DNA of 64,000 nucleotides from Hymenobacter aquaticus (GTDB lineage: Bacteria; Bacteroidota; Bacteroidia; Cytophagales; Hymenobacteraceae), in contig NZ_SRLC01000003.1 of the NCBI RefSeq assembly GCF_004765605.1, positions 1 through 64,000 on the forward strand, read 5' to 3'. Both the position numbers and the translations under genes were made by a program. Under the pieces are notes generated by a model. The model did not search any database and was not told the DNA's origin. It saw only the letters and a list, made by a program, of their open reading frames with translations. Positions within the stretch are counted from its first letter, which is position 1; the number at the start of each line of letters is the position of its first letter. This document shows positions 46,411-55,508 of this stretch, piece after piece.

Positions 46411-48882
46411 ATGCAACACTCTTCTCTTCCTATATTCCGGCAGCTGCTCCTGGCTGTTCTGACGCTGTTATTTTCCGCGCTGGCCCTGGCCGCCCAGGGC
46501 CAGACGGCTACCATTCAGGGGCGAATTACTAATCCGGGCGGACAGGCCGTGGCCGGGGCGGGCGTGGGCATCAAGGGCACCGCGCAGGGTGCCAACACCG
46601 ACGCGGAAGGCAACTTTCAGATTGCGGGCCTGGCGGCGGGCAGCTACACGCTGCACGTGCGGCTGGTCGGCTTCGGCTCCCAGGAGCGGCGCGTGAAGCT
46701 GGCCGCCGGCGAAACCAGCACCCAGAACTTCGTGCTGACGGAAAGCACCGAGCAATTGCAGGAGGTGGTCGTGGAAGGCAAAAGCACCAACAAGTTTGCC
46801 CGCAAAGAGTCGGAGTACGTGGGCAAGATGCCGCTCCAGAACCTGGAAAACCCGCAGGTGTACGCCACCGTGGGCAAGGAGCTGCTGACCGAGCAGTCGG
46901 TGTTTACCGTGGATGATGCCCTGCGCAACGCCCCGGGCGTGCAGCGGATGTGGGACGCGACGGGCCGGGCCGGCGACGGGGGCGGCTTCTACGGCAGCCG
47001 GGGCTTTATTCTGCAGAGCCGCCTGCGCAACGGCATCGTGGGCGGCGTCACGAGCGACATCGACGCGGTGAACCTGGAGAAGCTCGAAGTTATCAAGGGC
47101 CCGTCGGCCACGCTCTTTGGCAGCTCCCTGACCTCCTACGGCGGGTTGATTAACCGCGTCACGAAGAAAGCCTACGACACCTTCGGCGGGGAGGTCAGCG
47201 TATCGGGCGGCAGCTACGGCTTCCACCGCATCAGCGCCGACGTGAACCTGGTGGACCCCAACGCTCCCAGTGACCAGCCCAAAACCCTGGCTTTCCGCCT
47301 GAATACGGCTTATCAGTACGAAGACAGCTTCCAGGACAAGGGCTTTGGCCGCAGCATCGCCGTGGCTCCTACCCTCACCTACCGCCCCACCGACCGGCTG
47401 ACCATTAACCTGGATGCCGAGCTGATGCAGGGCCAGAACATGGGCAAGCAGCTGTTCTTCTTCTACTCGCCGGTTTCGGAGCTGGGTGTGTCGCGGGCCG
47501 AGGATTTGCCCCTGGACTACCGCAAATCGTACGCGGGCAACGGCCTGGTGCAATCCTCGCGCAGCGCCAACGTCTTCGGCCAGGTGAATTACCGGATTTC
47601 GCCTGCCTTCACTTCCTCGACCAACCTGAGCGCCGGCCAGAGCTTTTCGGACGGCTTCGGTCCTTACTTCTACCTGGTTTCGGACGCGGCCCTGGCCAAG
47701 AAAGGCGCCCCGGTACCCGCGCCCGGCATGCACTCCCTGCTTCGGGCCGACCAGTCGACGCGCAACAGCACGCTGAACACCTACGAGGTGCAGCAGCTCT
47801 TCAACGGCGACTTTACGCTGGGCAACCTGCGCAACCGCGTGGTGGTGGGCCTGGACTTCCTGCGCCTCGACAACAACATCAAGTTTTTCGGCGGCGTCGT
47901 GGATACCGTGCCGCTCAACCAGCCCAACTACGACTATTCAACGTTCAGCGGCCCCAACGTGGAGGCCTTCTACGCCGGAAAGACCCCGCCGGCCTACATC
48001 AACAACACCAAGTCGAACACCTACAGCGCCTTCGTGTCGGATGTGCTGAACCTGACCGAGCGCCTCAGCGTGCTGGCCGCCCTGCGCCTCGACCGGTACG
48101 ACTACAAGGGCGGTATTCTGTACGGGGCCGTGGACCCGTACACCCAAACCAACCTGTCGCCCAAGCTGGGGGTGGTGTTTCAGCCGGTGCTGAACCGGGT
48201 GGCGCTGTTTGCCAACTACCAGAACAGCTTCAATAACCAGAACGGCGCCTACATCGACGTCAACAACCAGCAGCAGCGGGCCAAGGCCGAGCGCGCCAAC
48301 CAGCTGGAGGGCGGCGTGAAGCTGGACGCCGTGGATGGCCGGTTCAGCGCGACGGTGAGCTACTACGCCATCAAGGTGAAAGACGTGCTGCGCCCCACTC
48401 CCACTCTGGATCTGCCCGGCGCCCAAACCCAGGACGGCAACCAGGTGAGCAACGGCGTGGAAGTAAACCTGATTGCCAACCCATTCGCGGGCTTCAACGC
48501 GGTGGCCGGCTTCAGCTACAACGACTCGAAGCTGCAGAAAACCGCCGAAATCACCAATGGCCTGCGCCCGAACACGGCTTCCTCGCCCTACGTAGCCAAC
48601 CTGTGGCTGAGCTACCGGTTGCCCGAAGGCCTGCTGCAAGGGCTGGGCTTCGGCTTCGGGGGCAACTACGCCAGCGAGAATAAGGTACAGAACACGACGG
48701 CCGGCGCCTTCATTCTGCCCTCGTATACCGTACTCAACGCCTCGGCTTTCTACGACCAGCCCCGCTTCCGGATTTCGGCCAAGGTGGACAACCTCACCGA
48801 TAAGCAATACTGGGTAGGCTACACCACCCTCAGCCCGCAGAAATTGCGCAGCGTGGTGGGCAGCGTGGCCTACAAGTTCTAA
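46411..48882 (+). CDS. TonB-dependent siderophore receptor
   Basis: An 823-residue outer membrane receptor. Signal peptide (to about LALAAQGQ), then a carboxypeptidase-like regulatory domain (IQGRITNPGGQAVAGAGVGI, residues about 30-110), the plug with a LRNAPGVQRMWD-like motif and NLEKLEVIKGPSATLFGSSL, then the 22-strand barrel, ending LRSVVGSVAYKF with the C-terminal Phe. It would import ferric siderophores with TonB energy. The start is ATG 46411. It is followed by a PepSY membrane protein, a common partner in iron uptake, and preceded by a Fur-like operator array. Confidence 0.93.
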   Translation: MQHSSLPIFRQLLLAVLTLLFSALALAAQGQTATIQGRITNPGGQAVAGAGVGIKGTAQGANTDAEGNFQIAGLAAGSYTLHVRLVGFGSQERRVKLAAGETSTQNFVLTESTEQLQEVVVEGKSTNKFARKESEYVGKMPLQNLENPQVYATVGKELLTEQSVFTVDDALRNAPGVQRMWDATGRAGDGGGFYGSRGFILQSRLRNGIVGGVTSDIDAVNLEKLEVIKGPSATLFGSSLTSYGGLINRVTKKAYDTFGGEVSVSGGSYGFHRISADVNLVDPNAPSDQPKTLAFRLNTAYQYEDSFQDKGFGRSIAVAPTLTYRPTDRLTINLDAELMQGQNMGKQLFFFYSPVSELGVSRAEDLPLDYRKSYAGNGLVQSSRSANVFGQVNYRISPAFTSSTNLSAGQSFSDGFGPYFYLVSDAALAKKGAPVPAPGMHSLLRADQSTRNSTLNTYEVQQLFNGDFTLGNLRNRVVVGLDFLRLDNNIKFFGGVVDTVPLNQPNYDYSTFSGPNVEAFYAGKTPPAYINNTKSNTYSAFVSDVLNLTERLSVLAALRLDRYDYKGGILYGAVDPYTQTNLSPKLGVVFQPVLNRVALFANYQNSFNNQNGAYIDVNNQQQRAKAERANQLEGGVKLDAVDGRFSATVSYYAIKVKDVLRPTPTLDLPGAQTQDGNQVSNGVEVNLIANPFAGFNAVAGFSYNDSKLQKTAEITNGLRPNTASSPYVANLWLSYRLPEGLLQGLGFGFGGNYASENKVQNTTAGAFILPSYTVLNASAFYDQPRFRISAKVDNLTDKQYWVGYTTLSPQKLRSVVGSVAYKF

Positions 48883-48894
48883 CTCGTCTGAAAC

Positions 48895-49002
48895 GCCTGT
48901 CATCCTGAGCCAAGCGAAGGACCTTATACCAGTTGAACGATGGTCGTGACAATGACTCGTTCTGGCGTGATAGGGTCCTTCGCTTGGCTCAGGATGACAG
49001 GC
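48895..49002. repeat. Long inverted repeat, family B copy 2
   Basis: Arms 48895-48927 and 48970-49002: GCCTGTCATCCTGAGCCAAG and its complement, continuing with GCGAAGGACC. Related to the element at 44464-44570 (shared GTCAT-CTGAGC core). It sits in the gap between the receptor and the PepSY gene. Confidence 0.85.
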
Positions 49003-49031
49003 CAGTAACAAGGCTTTATCAACAATCTGCT

Positions 49032-50180
49032 ATGACGTTCAGGAAAGTCGTCGGCACATTGCACCTCTGGCTCGGGCTTTCCACCGGGCTGGTGGTGTTT
49101 ATCGTGAGCCTGACCGGGGCCATCTTCACGTTTCAGGACGAAATCCGGGACGCGACGCAGGCCTCGTGGCGCAAGGTGGAAGCGCCAGCCCAGCCCACGG
49201 AACAACTGCTGCCTTCCCGCCTGCAGGCCGTAGTAAAGCGGAATCACCCGGAGCTGAAGCCCGCCTTCTTTATGTACATGGGCCCCGACCGGTCGGCGGT
49301 GCTGTACAGCACCGACAAGCAGGACGCGTACTTTGCCACCGCGCTGAACCCCTATACCGGGCAGGAGCTGGGCCACCTCGACCTGCGAAAAGACTTTTTC
49401 AGCATCGTACAGGACCTGCACATGTACTTGCTGCTGCCGGTTGAAGTTGGCCACTGGGTGGTGGGCATTTCGGTGCTGGTATTCGTGGTGATGCTCCTGA
49501 CGGGCATTATTCTGTGGTGGCCCAAGCGCAAAACCGACCGGAAACGCAGCTTTACCATCAAGTGGGGCGCCCGGTGGCGGCGCGTGAATTACGACCTGCA
49601 CAACGTGCTGGGCTTTTACGCGGCCAGCATTGCCCTGCTTCTGGCCCTGACCGGGCTGATGATGAGCTTTGAGTGGGTGCTCAAGTCGGTGTACTTCGCC
49701 GCCAACGCCGGCCACGACTACCCGCAGGAGAAAACGCCGCCGACGGTAGACACCCTGCAAACCGTGGCCGCCGCGCCCCGGCCCGTGGCCGACGTGTACT
49801 ACCAGCAAATCCGGCGCAGCTCCCCCACGGCCAAGATGATTTTCCTGGGCCTGCCGGCTTCACCCAAGCAGCCGGTTTACAGCGTTGCCTACGAACGGGC
49901 TTTGTACTACTACCACCGCGACGAATACTACTTCCACCCGGTATCGGGGCAGCTGCTCAAGGCCATTCCGCACGCCAGCAAGAGCAACGGGCAGAAGGTA
50001 GCCGACGTGAACTACGACCTGCACACGGGCCAGGCGCTGGGTCTGGGCGGCAAAATTCTGGCCTTCCTGGGCAGCCTGATTTCGGCCAGCTTGCCCGTCA
50101 CGGGCTTTCTGGTGTGGTGGGGCCGCCGCCAGAAGCCTAAGAAGCAGCGCGGCAAAGTAGCAGCCATTCGAACGATGTAG
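49032..50180 (+). CDS. PepSY-associated TM domain protein
   Basis: A 382-residue inner membrane protein with four membrane segments: LHLWLGLSTGLVVFIVSLTG near the N terminus, HWVVGISVLVFVVMLLTGII, LHNVLGFYAASIALLLALTG and LGSLISASLPVTGFLVWWG near the end. The two PepSY regions lie in the periplasmic loops. Such proteins are often encoded beside siderophore receptors and are proposed to reduce ferric siderophores. The stop codon TAG (50178-50180) is supplied by the left arm of the repeat that follows. Confidence 0.9.
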   Translation: MTFRKVVGTLHLWLGLSTGLVVFIVSLTGAIFTFQDEIRDATQASWRKVEAPAQPTEQLLPSRLQAVVKRNHPELKPAFFMYMGPDRSAVLYSTDKQDAYFATALNPYTGQELGHLDLRKDFFSIVQDLHMYLLLPVEVGHWVVGISVLVFVVMLLTGIILWWPKRKTDRKRSFTIKWGARWRRVNYDLHNVLGFYAASIALLLALTGLMMSFEWVLKSVYFAANAGHDYPQEKTPPTVDTLQTVAAAPRPVADVYYQQIRRSSPTAKMIFLGLPASPKQPVYSVAYERALYYYHRDEYYFHPVSGQLLKAIPHASKSNGQKVADVNYDLHTGQALGLGGKILAFLGSLISASLPVTGFLVWWGRRQKPKKQRGKVAAIRTM

Positions 50181-50268
50181 AGCCGCGAATACGCGTCTCA
50201 ATCGTTGCTGATGATGTTTACCCTACCGATTATCGTTCAACGATTGAGACGCGAATACGCGTCTCTAC
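50177..50268. repeat. Nested inverted repeat
   Basis: Outer arms 50177-50207 and 50238-50268 are complementary with about three mismatches; each arm contains the palindrome-like ACGCGAATACGCGT. The whole can fold into a long hairpin or cruciform with smaller hairpins in each arm. Confidence 0.8.
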
Positions 50269-50282
50269 ACCGGGCAACGAAG

Positions 50283-50597
50283 CTACGCAGCGAAGTACTT
50301 ATCGACCAGCTCGTCGGTCAGCTCCCGGGAGCCGGTCTGGCCGTTTTTGGCGGGTGGGAAGGCATTGCGGCAAAAGCCCATCTGGCGCTGAAAGTCATAC
50401 AGTGCGTGGCAGTAGCCGGCAATGATGAGGGCGGCCGTCGTCTGGGCCACGTCCCAGAAAACCTGGACGGTGACGGGCGTTTCGCGGTCCTGCACGTCGG
50501 CTACATTATAGATGTGCAGCGCGTCGAGGATTTCCAGCTCCGCGCCGTTGCGCAGGGCGTAGAGGTAGCCGGTTTCGCCGTCGTCCTCGAACATCAC
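50283..50597 (-). CDS. DUF2251 family protein with uncertain start
   Basis: A 104-residue protein recognised by MFEDDGETGYLYALRNGAEL as DUF2251, a small family of unknown function. The frame remains open upstream of the GTG at 50597 and reads ENQLISSTAAGHEFEV, which looks like continuing family sequence, but a TAG stops it about 27 codons upstream and no ATG, GTG or TTG lies between. Either the GTG is the true start, or the normal start has been lost and the gene is decaying. Confidence 0.7.
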   Translation of the reverse strand: MMFEDDGETGYLYALRNGAELEILDALHIYNVADVQDRETPVTVQVFWDVAQTTAALIIAGYCHALYDFQRQMGFCRNAFPPAKNGQTGSRELTDELVDKYFAA

Positions 50598-50712
50598 CTC
50601 AAACTCGTGGCCGGCGGCCGTGCTGCTGATGAGCTGGTTTTCCTGGCCGGGCTCAGGCTAGCCTACTTTTATCTGTTCTTCGGCACCTAGTAGCATAACG
50701 GTCTTTTGCAGT

Positions 50713-50747
50713 AAAAAAGGAGCCGCCCTGCTACGGGCGGCTCCTTT
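50713..50747 (-). terminator. Terminator of uvrA
   Basis: Perfect 13-bp stem AAAGGAGCCGCCC with a 6-nt loop and a T run on the minus strand, 29 bases past the uvrA stop. Confidence 0.85.
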
Positions 50748-50775
50748 CGTGTACGGCTAATTTGGCCCGAAAGCC

Positions 50776-53613
50776 TTACAGCTTTTCGGCCAGGAAGCGG
50801 GCCGTGTGGTTGGTGTCCTTGTGGGCCAGCATGTCCTCGGGCGTGCCCTCGAAGAGCAGGTGGCCACCGTTGGTGCCGCCCTCGGGGCCGAGGTCGATAA
50901 TCCAGTCGGCGCACTTGATGATGTCCATGTTGTGCTCGATGATGAGCACCGAGTTGCCTTGCTCAATCAGGGCGTTGAGGGCCTTGAGCAGCTTGGCAAT
51001 GTCGTGGAAGTGCAGGCCGGTGCTGGGCTCGTCGAAGATGAACAGAATTTTATCCTGCTGCAGCGTGGCGCCCTTGGTCAGGAAGGAGGCCAGCTTCACG
51101 CGCTGGGCCTCGCCGCCCGAGAGGGTATTGGCCGACTGCCCCAGGCGGATGTAGCCCAGCCCCACGTCGTCCAGCGGCTTGAGGCGCTCGGCTACTTTGG
51201 GCTGACCCTTGAAGAACTCCACGGCGTCGGCCACGGTCATTTCCAGCACTTCGTCGATGCCCTTGTCCTGGAATTTGACGTCCAGAATATCCTGCTTGAA
51301 CTTGCGGCCGCCGCAGCTTTCACAAGTCAGGTAGATGTCGGCCATGAACTGCATTTCAATCTTGACCTGCCCTTCGCCCTGGCACACCTCGCAGCGGCCG
51401 CCTTCGATGTTGAACGAGAAATGGGAAGGTTTCAAACCCCGGGCCTTGGCCAGGGGCTGATCCGAAAACAGCGTCCGGATGGCGTCGTAGGCCTTCACGT
51501 AGGTCACCGGGTTAGAGCGGCTGCTCTTGCCGATGGGGTTCTGGTCCACGAACTCGACGTGGCTGACTTGGCCCTGCACACCCATCAGGCGGTCGAACTT
51601 GCCGGTGGCTTCGCCCGCGCCGCCGCCGAGCTGCTTGGCTACGGCCGGGGCAAGAATGCGCTTCACCAGCGTGGATTTTCCCGAGCCCGACACGCCCGTT
51701 ACGACGGTCATCACGCCCAGCGGAAACTTGGCGTTGACGTTCTTGAGGTTGTTTTCCCGAGCCCCGGTTACCTCCAGCGCGTTGCGCCAGGGCCGCCGGA
51801 TCTGGGGCACTTTCACCTCCATCTTGCCGCTCAGGTACTGCCCGGTGTAGGTGGTGGTGTTCTTGAGAATTTCGGGGTAAGTGCCCTGGAACATCAGGTT
51901 GCCGCCGCCGCTGCCGGCTTCGGGTCCGATGTCGATAATCTGGTCGGCCTCCTCCATCATCTTTTCCTCGTGCTCCACCACAATGACGGTGTTGCCGAGC
52001 TTCTGCAAGGAGCGCAGCACGCCGATGAGCTGCTCGGCATCCTTGGGGTGCAAACCAATGCTGGGCTCGTCGAGGATGTACATGGAGCCCACCAGGGCCG
52101 AGCCGAGCGAGGTAGCCAGCGAAATCCGCTGACTCTCTCCGCCGGAGAGCGTGCTGCTCAGGCGGTTCAGCGTCAGGTAGCCCAGGCCCACGCGGTTGAG
52201 GTAGCCCAGGCGGTTGGTGATTTCCGTGCTCAGGCGCTCGGCCACCTTCATTTCGTGCTCGGTCAGGGCCAGGTTTTCGAAGAAATCCAGGGCCTTGCTG
52301 ATGGGCAGCAGCACGAGGTCGGTGATGCTCTGGTCCTGAATCTTGACGTACTGGGCGTCTTTGCGCAGGCGGGTGCCGCGGCAGTCGGGGCAGGTGGTGC
52401 GGCCCCGGTAGCGGCTTTGCAGCACCCGGTATTGGATTTTGTGGGTTTGGGTGGCTACCCACTTAAAGTACTCGTCGAGGCCGTCGAAGTACTTGTTGCC
52501 TTTCCAGAGCAGGGTGCGCTCGGCCTCGCTCAGCTCGTTGTAGGGCCGGTGAATGGGGAAGTCGAAGCGGATGCCGTTTTTGAGCAGGGGCTTGAGCCAC
52601 TCGCTCTGCTTATCGGTGCGCCAAGGCGCAATGGCCCCCTCGTACACGGTCAGGCTCTTGTCGGGAATCACCAGGTCCTCATCAATACCCAGCACCGAGC
52701 CGAAGCCTTCGCAGGTCTGGCAGGCGCCGTAGGGGTTGTTGAAGCTGAAAAAGTTGACGTTGGGCTCCTCGAACACCATGCCGTCAAGCTCAAATCGGTC
52801 GGAGAAGGTGCGGGTTTCGTTGTCGAGGCGGACCAGGCAGGTACCGTGGCCTTCGAAAAACGCGGTTTGCACCGAGTCGGACAGGCGGAAGTGCAGGTCT
52901 TCGTCGCCGGGGCGGATAACGGCGCGGTCAATCATGATGTGCACGTCGCCCTTCACCTCGGGCTTGCCCTCGCCAATCAGGTCTTCGATAAAGGCGGTTT
53001 CGTCGCCGTTGATGACCACCCGGCTGTAGCCTTTCTGCAGGAGCAGATCTAGCTCCTTGCTCATGGGGCGGCCGTCGGCCGAGGGCTGCAACGGCGCCAG
53101 AATCGTAACGCGGGTGCCGTCTTCCAGGCCAAAGAGGTAATCGACGACATCGGCCACGGTGTCTTTGCGCACCTGCTCGCCGCTGACGGGCGAAAACGTG
53201 CGGCCCACCCGGGCGAAAAGCAGCTTGAGGTAGTCGTAAATCTCGGTGCTGGTGCCCACCGTCGAGCGGTTGTTCTTGATGCTGACCTTCTGCTCAATGG
53301 CAATGGCCGGCGAAATACCGCGGATGTAGTCCACGTCGGGCTTGTCCATGCGGCCCAGAAACTGCCGGGCGTAGGAGCTCAGGCTTTCCACGTACATGCG
53401 CTGCCCCTCGGCGTAGAGCGTGTCGAAGGCCAGGCTCGACTTGCCCGAGCCCGACAAGCCCGTGACAACGATAAACTTGTTGCGCGGCAGGGCCACGCTG
53501 AGGTTTTTGAGGTTGTGTACCCGGGCATTCTTAATCAGAATGAACTCGCGCGGGTCGAGCTGGTCAATCGGGTCGGCCGCGGGGGCGGCTACTTGTAAAG
53601 AATCTTGGGCCAT
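50776..53613 (-). CDS. uvrA: Excinuclease ABC subunit UvrA
   Basis: A 945-residue DNA damage sensor of nucleotide excision repair; a dimer that loads UvrB. Two ABC ATPase modules: Walker A GLSGSGKSS and GVSGSGKST, signatures LSGGESQRISLA and LSGGEAQRVKLA, plus the zinc site CEVCQGEGQ...CESCGG in the second module and CPDCRGTRLR in the first. Length is normal. The ATG at 53613 (MAQDSLQVAAPAADPIDQLD) precedes the conserved FILIKNARVHNLKNL. Single leftward gene. Confidence 0.97.
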   Translation of the reverse strand: MAQDSLQVAAPAADPIDQLDPREFILIKNARVHNLKNLSVALPRNKFIVVTGLSGSGKSSLAFDTLYAEGQRMYVESLSSYARQFLGRMDKPDVDYIRGISPAIAIEQKVSIKNNRSTVGTSTEIYDYLKLLFARVGRTFSPVSGEQVRKDTVADVVDYLFGLEDGTRVTILAPLQPSADGRPMSKELDLLLQKGYSRVVINGDETAFIEDLIGEGKPEVKGDVHIMIDRAVIRPGDEDLHFRLSDSVQTAFFEGHGTCLVRLDNETRTFSDRFELDGMVFEEPNVNFFSFNNPYGACQTCEGFGSVLGIDEDLVIPDKSLTVYEGAIAPWRTDKQSEWLKPLLKNGIRFDFPIHRPYNELSEAERTLLWKGNKYFDGLDEYFKWVATQTHKIQYRVLQSRYRGRTTCPDCRGTRLRKDAQYVKIQDQSITDLVLLPISKALDFFENLALTEHEMKVAERLSTEITNRLGYLNRVGLGYLTLNRLSSTLSGGESQRISLATSLGSALVGSMYILDEPSIGLHPKDAEQLIGVLRSLQKLGNTVIVVEHEEKMMEEADQIIDIGPEAGSGGGNLMFQGTYPEILKNTTTYTGQYLSGKMEVKVPQIRRPWRNALEVTGARENNLKNVNAKFPLGVMTVVTGVSGSGKSTLVKRILAPAVAKQLGGGAGEATGKFDRLMGVQGQVSHVEFVDQNPIGKSSRSNPVTYVKAYDAIRTLFSDQPLAKARGLKPSHFSFNIEGGRCEVCQGEGQVKIEMQFMADIYLTCESCGGRKFKQDILDVKFQDKGIDEVLEMTVADAVEFFKGQPKVAERLKPLDDVGLGYIRLGQSANTLSGGEAQRVKLASFLTKGATLQQDKILFIFDEPSTGLHFHDIAKLLKALNALIEQGNSVLIIEHNMDIIKCADWIIDLGPEGGTNGGHLLFEGTPEDMLAHKDTNHTARFLAEKL

Positions 53614-53928
53614 AGAAACGGTAAACAGCCAAGGCGGCCCGTAAGGTTTCCGCCCCGGCAATTAGACCAGCGAAGGTACGGCGGAATGCGGGGCAAAGAC
53701 GAGCCGCCGCGGAAATTAGCGGAAACGGCCCCGGGTTGGTTCGGGCAGCAGCAGCGCGCTTACCCCGAACCGACAACTGCCGCCGCATCTTCTTAAAATA
53801 AGTTTTTTTCTATATTCACCACCCCACCGGAGCCGCTGAATCTTCTGCGGCCAGAGTCACGTAAATTTGGTATTTTCGGACCCTTTTTTGCTCTCAAGCT
53901 AACTACAACGCCCCTCAAACAGGAATTT
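53614..53928. other. 315-base non-coding divergent region
   Basis: Lies between divergent uvrA and the hydrolase gene. TAAATTTG (53862-53869) is a possible -7 box for the hydrolase gene, without a good -33 partner. TACCTTCG on the minus strand (53675-53682) is a near match for uvrA. Nothing else is seen. Confidence 0.45.
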
Positions 53929-55425
53929 ATGAAGAAATTATTACACGTTGCAGTTATCCATTTATTGTTTTTTGCCTTTGCGCTTAGTAGCACTTTCACC
54001 TTGGCCGCTGGCGTAGAGCCTTCTCCCCTGAACGGGCAGTGGAAAGGCCAACTGAAGGTACCCGGCGGCAGCCTCGACCTGATTATTACCATCGTGCCCC
54101 TCACCGGCGGCACCTACTACGCGGCCCTGGACGTGCCCAAGCAGAAAATCAGCCGGATGCCGGTGGAAGTGGAGTTCAAGAAGGATGATGTGCTGCTCAA
54201 GATTGAGCAGGCCGGCAGCCGCTTCACCGGCACGCTCAGCGACGACAAGAAATCTATTGCCGGCACCTGGGAGCAGCCGGGCCTGAAAGAGCAGGTGACG
54301 TTCGTGCAGGCCGTTGCTTCCGTCGTCAGCGCGCCCTCGTTCAAACCGGCCCTGCCCTACAAGCTGGAAGAGGTAATCGTGCCCAACAAACCCGCCAAGC
54401 TGCGCCTGGGCGCCACTCTGACGATGCCCACCGGCAACGGGCCCTTCCCGGCCGTGGTGCTGATTTCCGACTCGGGCCCGCAGGACCGCGACGCCTCGCA
54501 GGAAGAGTACCACATGTTTGCCATCCTGGCCGACTACCTTACCCGCCACGGCATTGCGGTGCTGCGCTACGACGACCGGGGCGTGGGCAAATCGGATGGG
54601 CACTACGCCATTGCAACCACCGCCGACCTGGTCACCGACGCGCAGGCGGCGATGGGCTTTCTGCGGGCGCACTACCGGGTCGACAAGAAGAAGGTGGGTA
54701 TGATCGGCCACGGTGAGGGTGCCAATATTGCCCTGCTGGCCGCCACGCAGCTGAAATCCCCGGACTTCGTGATTTCGCTGGCGGGCTACGGCCTGCCGGG
54801 CCGCGACGTGCTGCGCCGCCAACAGGTAGAAATCATGCGCATGATCGGGGCCAACTCCACTCAGGTCGACGCGGCCCTGAAGCTGCACGACAAGATGATC
54901 AACATCATCCGGCAGACGCCCAACAATAACCAGGCGCGGGGCAAGGTAGCGGCCATGATCCGGCTCAACAACGCCGACATCGACCCCCTGATGGCCCGGG
55001 CCCGGGCCGCCCAGCTCACCTCGCCCTGGTACCGCTACTACCTCGACTTTGACCCCAAAATGAAGCTGGGCGAAGTGCGCTGCCCGGTGCTGGCCCTGAA
55101 TGGCAACGAAGACCTGCAGGTAACGGCCGGCAAAAACCTTACGATTCTGCAGAAAGGACTGAAGGCCAACGGCAACCGCAACGTAACGGTACATAAAGTG
55201 ACCGGCGTAAACCATTCCTTCCAGCCCGACCAGTCGGAGTGGCCGCTGGTAAACGGGGAGCAGAAACCTAACTTTTCGCCCAAGGCCTTGGCCCTGATGC
55301 AAACCTGGCTGGATGAGCACGCCCGCCCGGCGCCGCTGGCCATTGCGCCCACGCCGCGCTCCAATCCGAAGACGACCCTGCAACGACCCTCGAAGCCCGC
55401 CGCCGTGCAGAAGACGGGCCGGTAA
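53929..55425 (+). CDS. Exported alpha/beta hydrolase lacking its nucleophile
   Basis: A 498-residue exported protein: signal peptide MKKLLHVAVIHLLFFAFALS, an N-terminal beta domain (residues about 30-145) like the lipocalin-like DUF found in related hydrolases, then an alpha/beta hydrolase. The oxyanion segment LISDSGPQDRDA and the later D395 (NGNEDLQV) and H429 (GVNHSFQ) fit the fold, but the nucleophile elbow reads IGHGEGANIA where the family has GHSEG: the Ser is Gly at residue 262 (GGT, 54712-54714). It is probably non-catalytic. C-terminal Pro-rich tail. Possibly a binding protein derived from an esterase. Confidence 0.85.
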   Translation: MKKLLHVAVIHLLFFAFALSSTFTLAAGVEPSPLNGQWKGQLKVPGGSLDLIITIVPLTGGTYYAALDVPKQKISRMPVEVEFKKDDVLLKIEQAGSRFTGTLSDDKKSIAGTWEQPGLKEQVTFVQAVASVVSAPSFKPALPYKLEEVIVPNKPAKLRLGATLTMPTGNGPFPAVVLISDSGPQDRDASQEEYHMFAILADYLTRHGIAVLRYDDRGVGKSDGHYAIATTADLVTDAQAAMGFLRAHYRVDKKKVGMIGHGEGANIALLAATQLKSPDFVISLAGYGLPGRDVLRRQQVEIMRMIGANSTQVDAALKLHDKMINIIRQTPNNNQARGKVAAMIRLNNADIDPLMARARAAQLTSPWYRYYLDFDPKMKLGEVRCPVLALNGNEDLQVTAGKNLTILQKGLKANGNRNVTVHKVTGVNHSFQPDQSEWPLVNGEQKPNFSPKALALMQTWLDEHARPAPLAIAPTPRSNPKTTLQRPSKPAAVQKTGR

Positions 55426-55440
55426 GCCCCGCTCCTCGCA

Positions 55441-55497
55441 AAGCAGCCCCGCCGGCACGCTTCCCCCCCCGGGAACTTGTCGGCGGGGCTGCGGTTT
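55441..55497 (+). terminator. Terminator of the hydrolase gene
   Basis: GCAGCCCCGCCG pairs with its complement across a long loop and is followed by GTTT. Confidence 0.65.
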
Positions 55498-55508
55498 ATA
55501 ACTCTTCC

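Noticed and set aside
50806..53052. A 748-codon frame antisense to uvrA
   Set aside because: Shadow of uvrA, whose motifs are complete on the minus strand.
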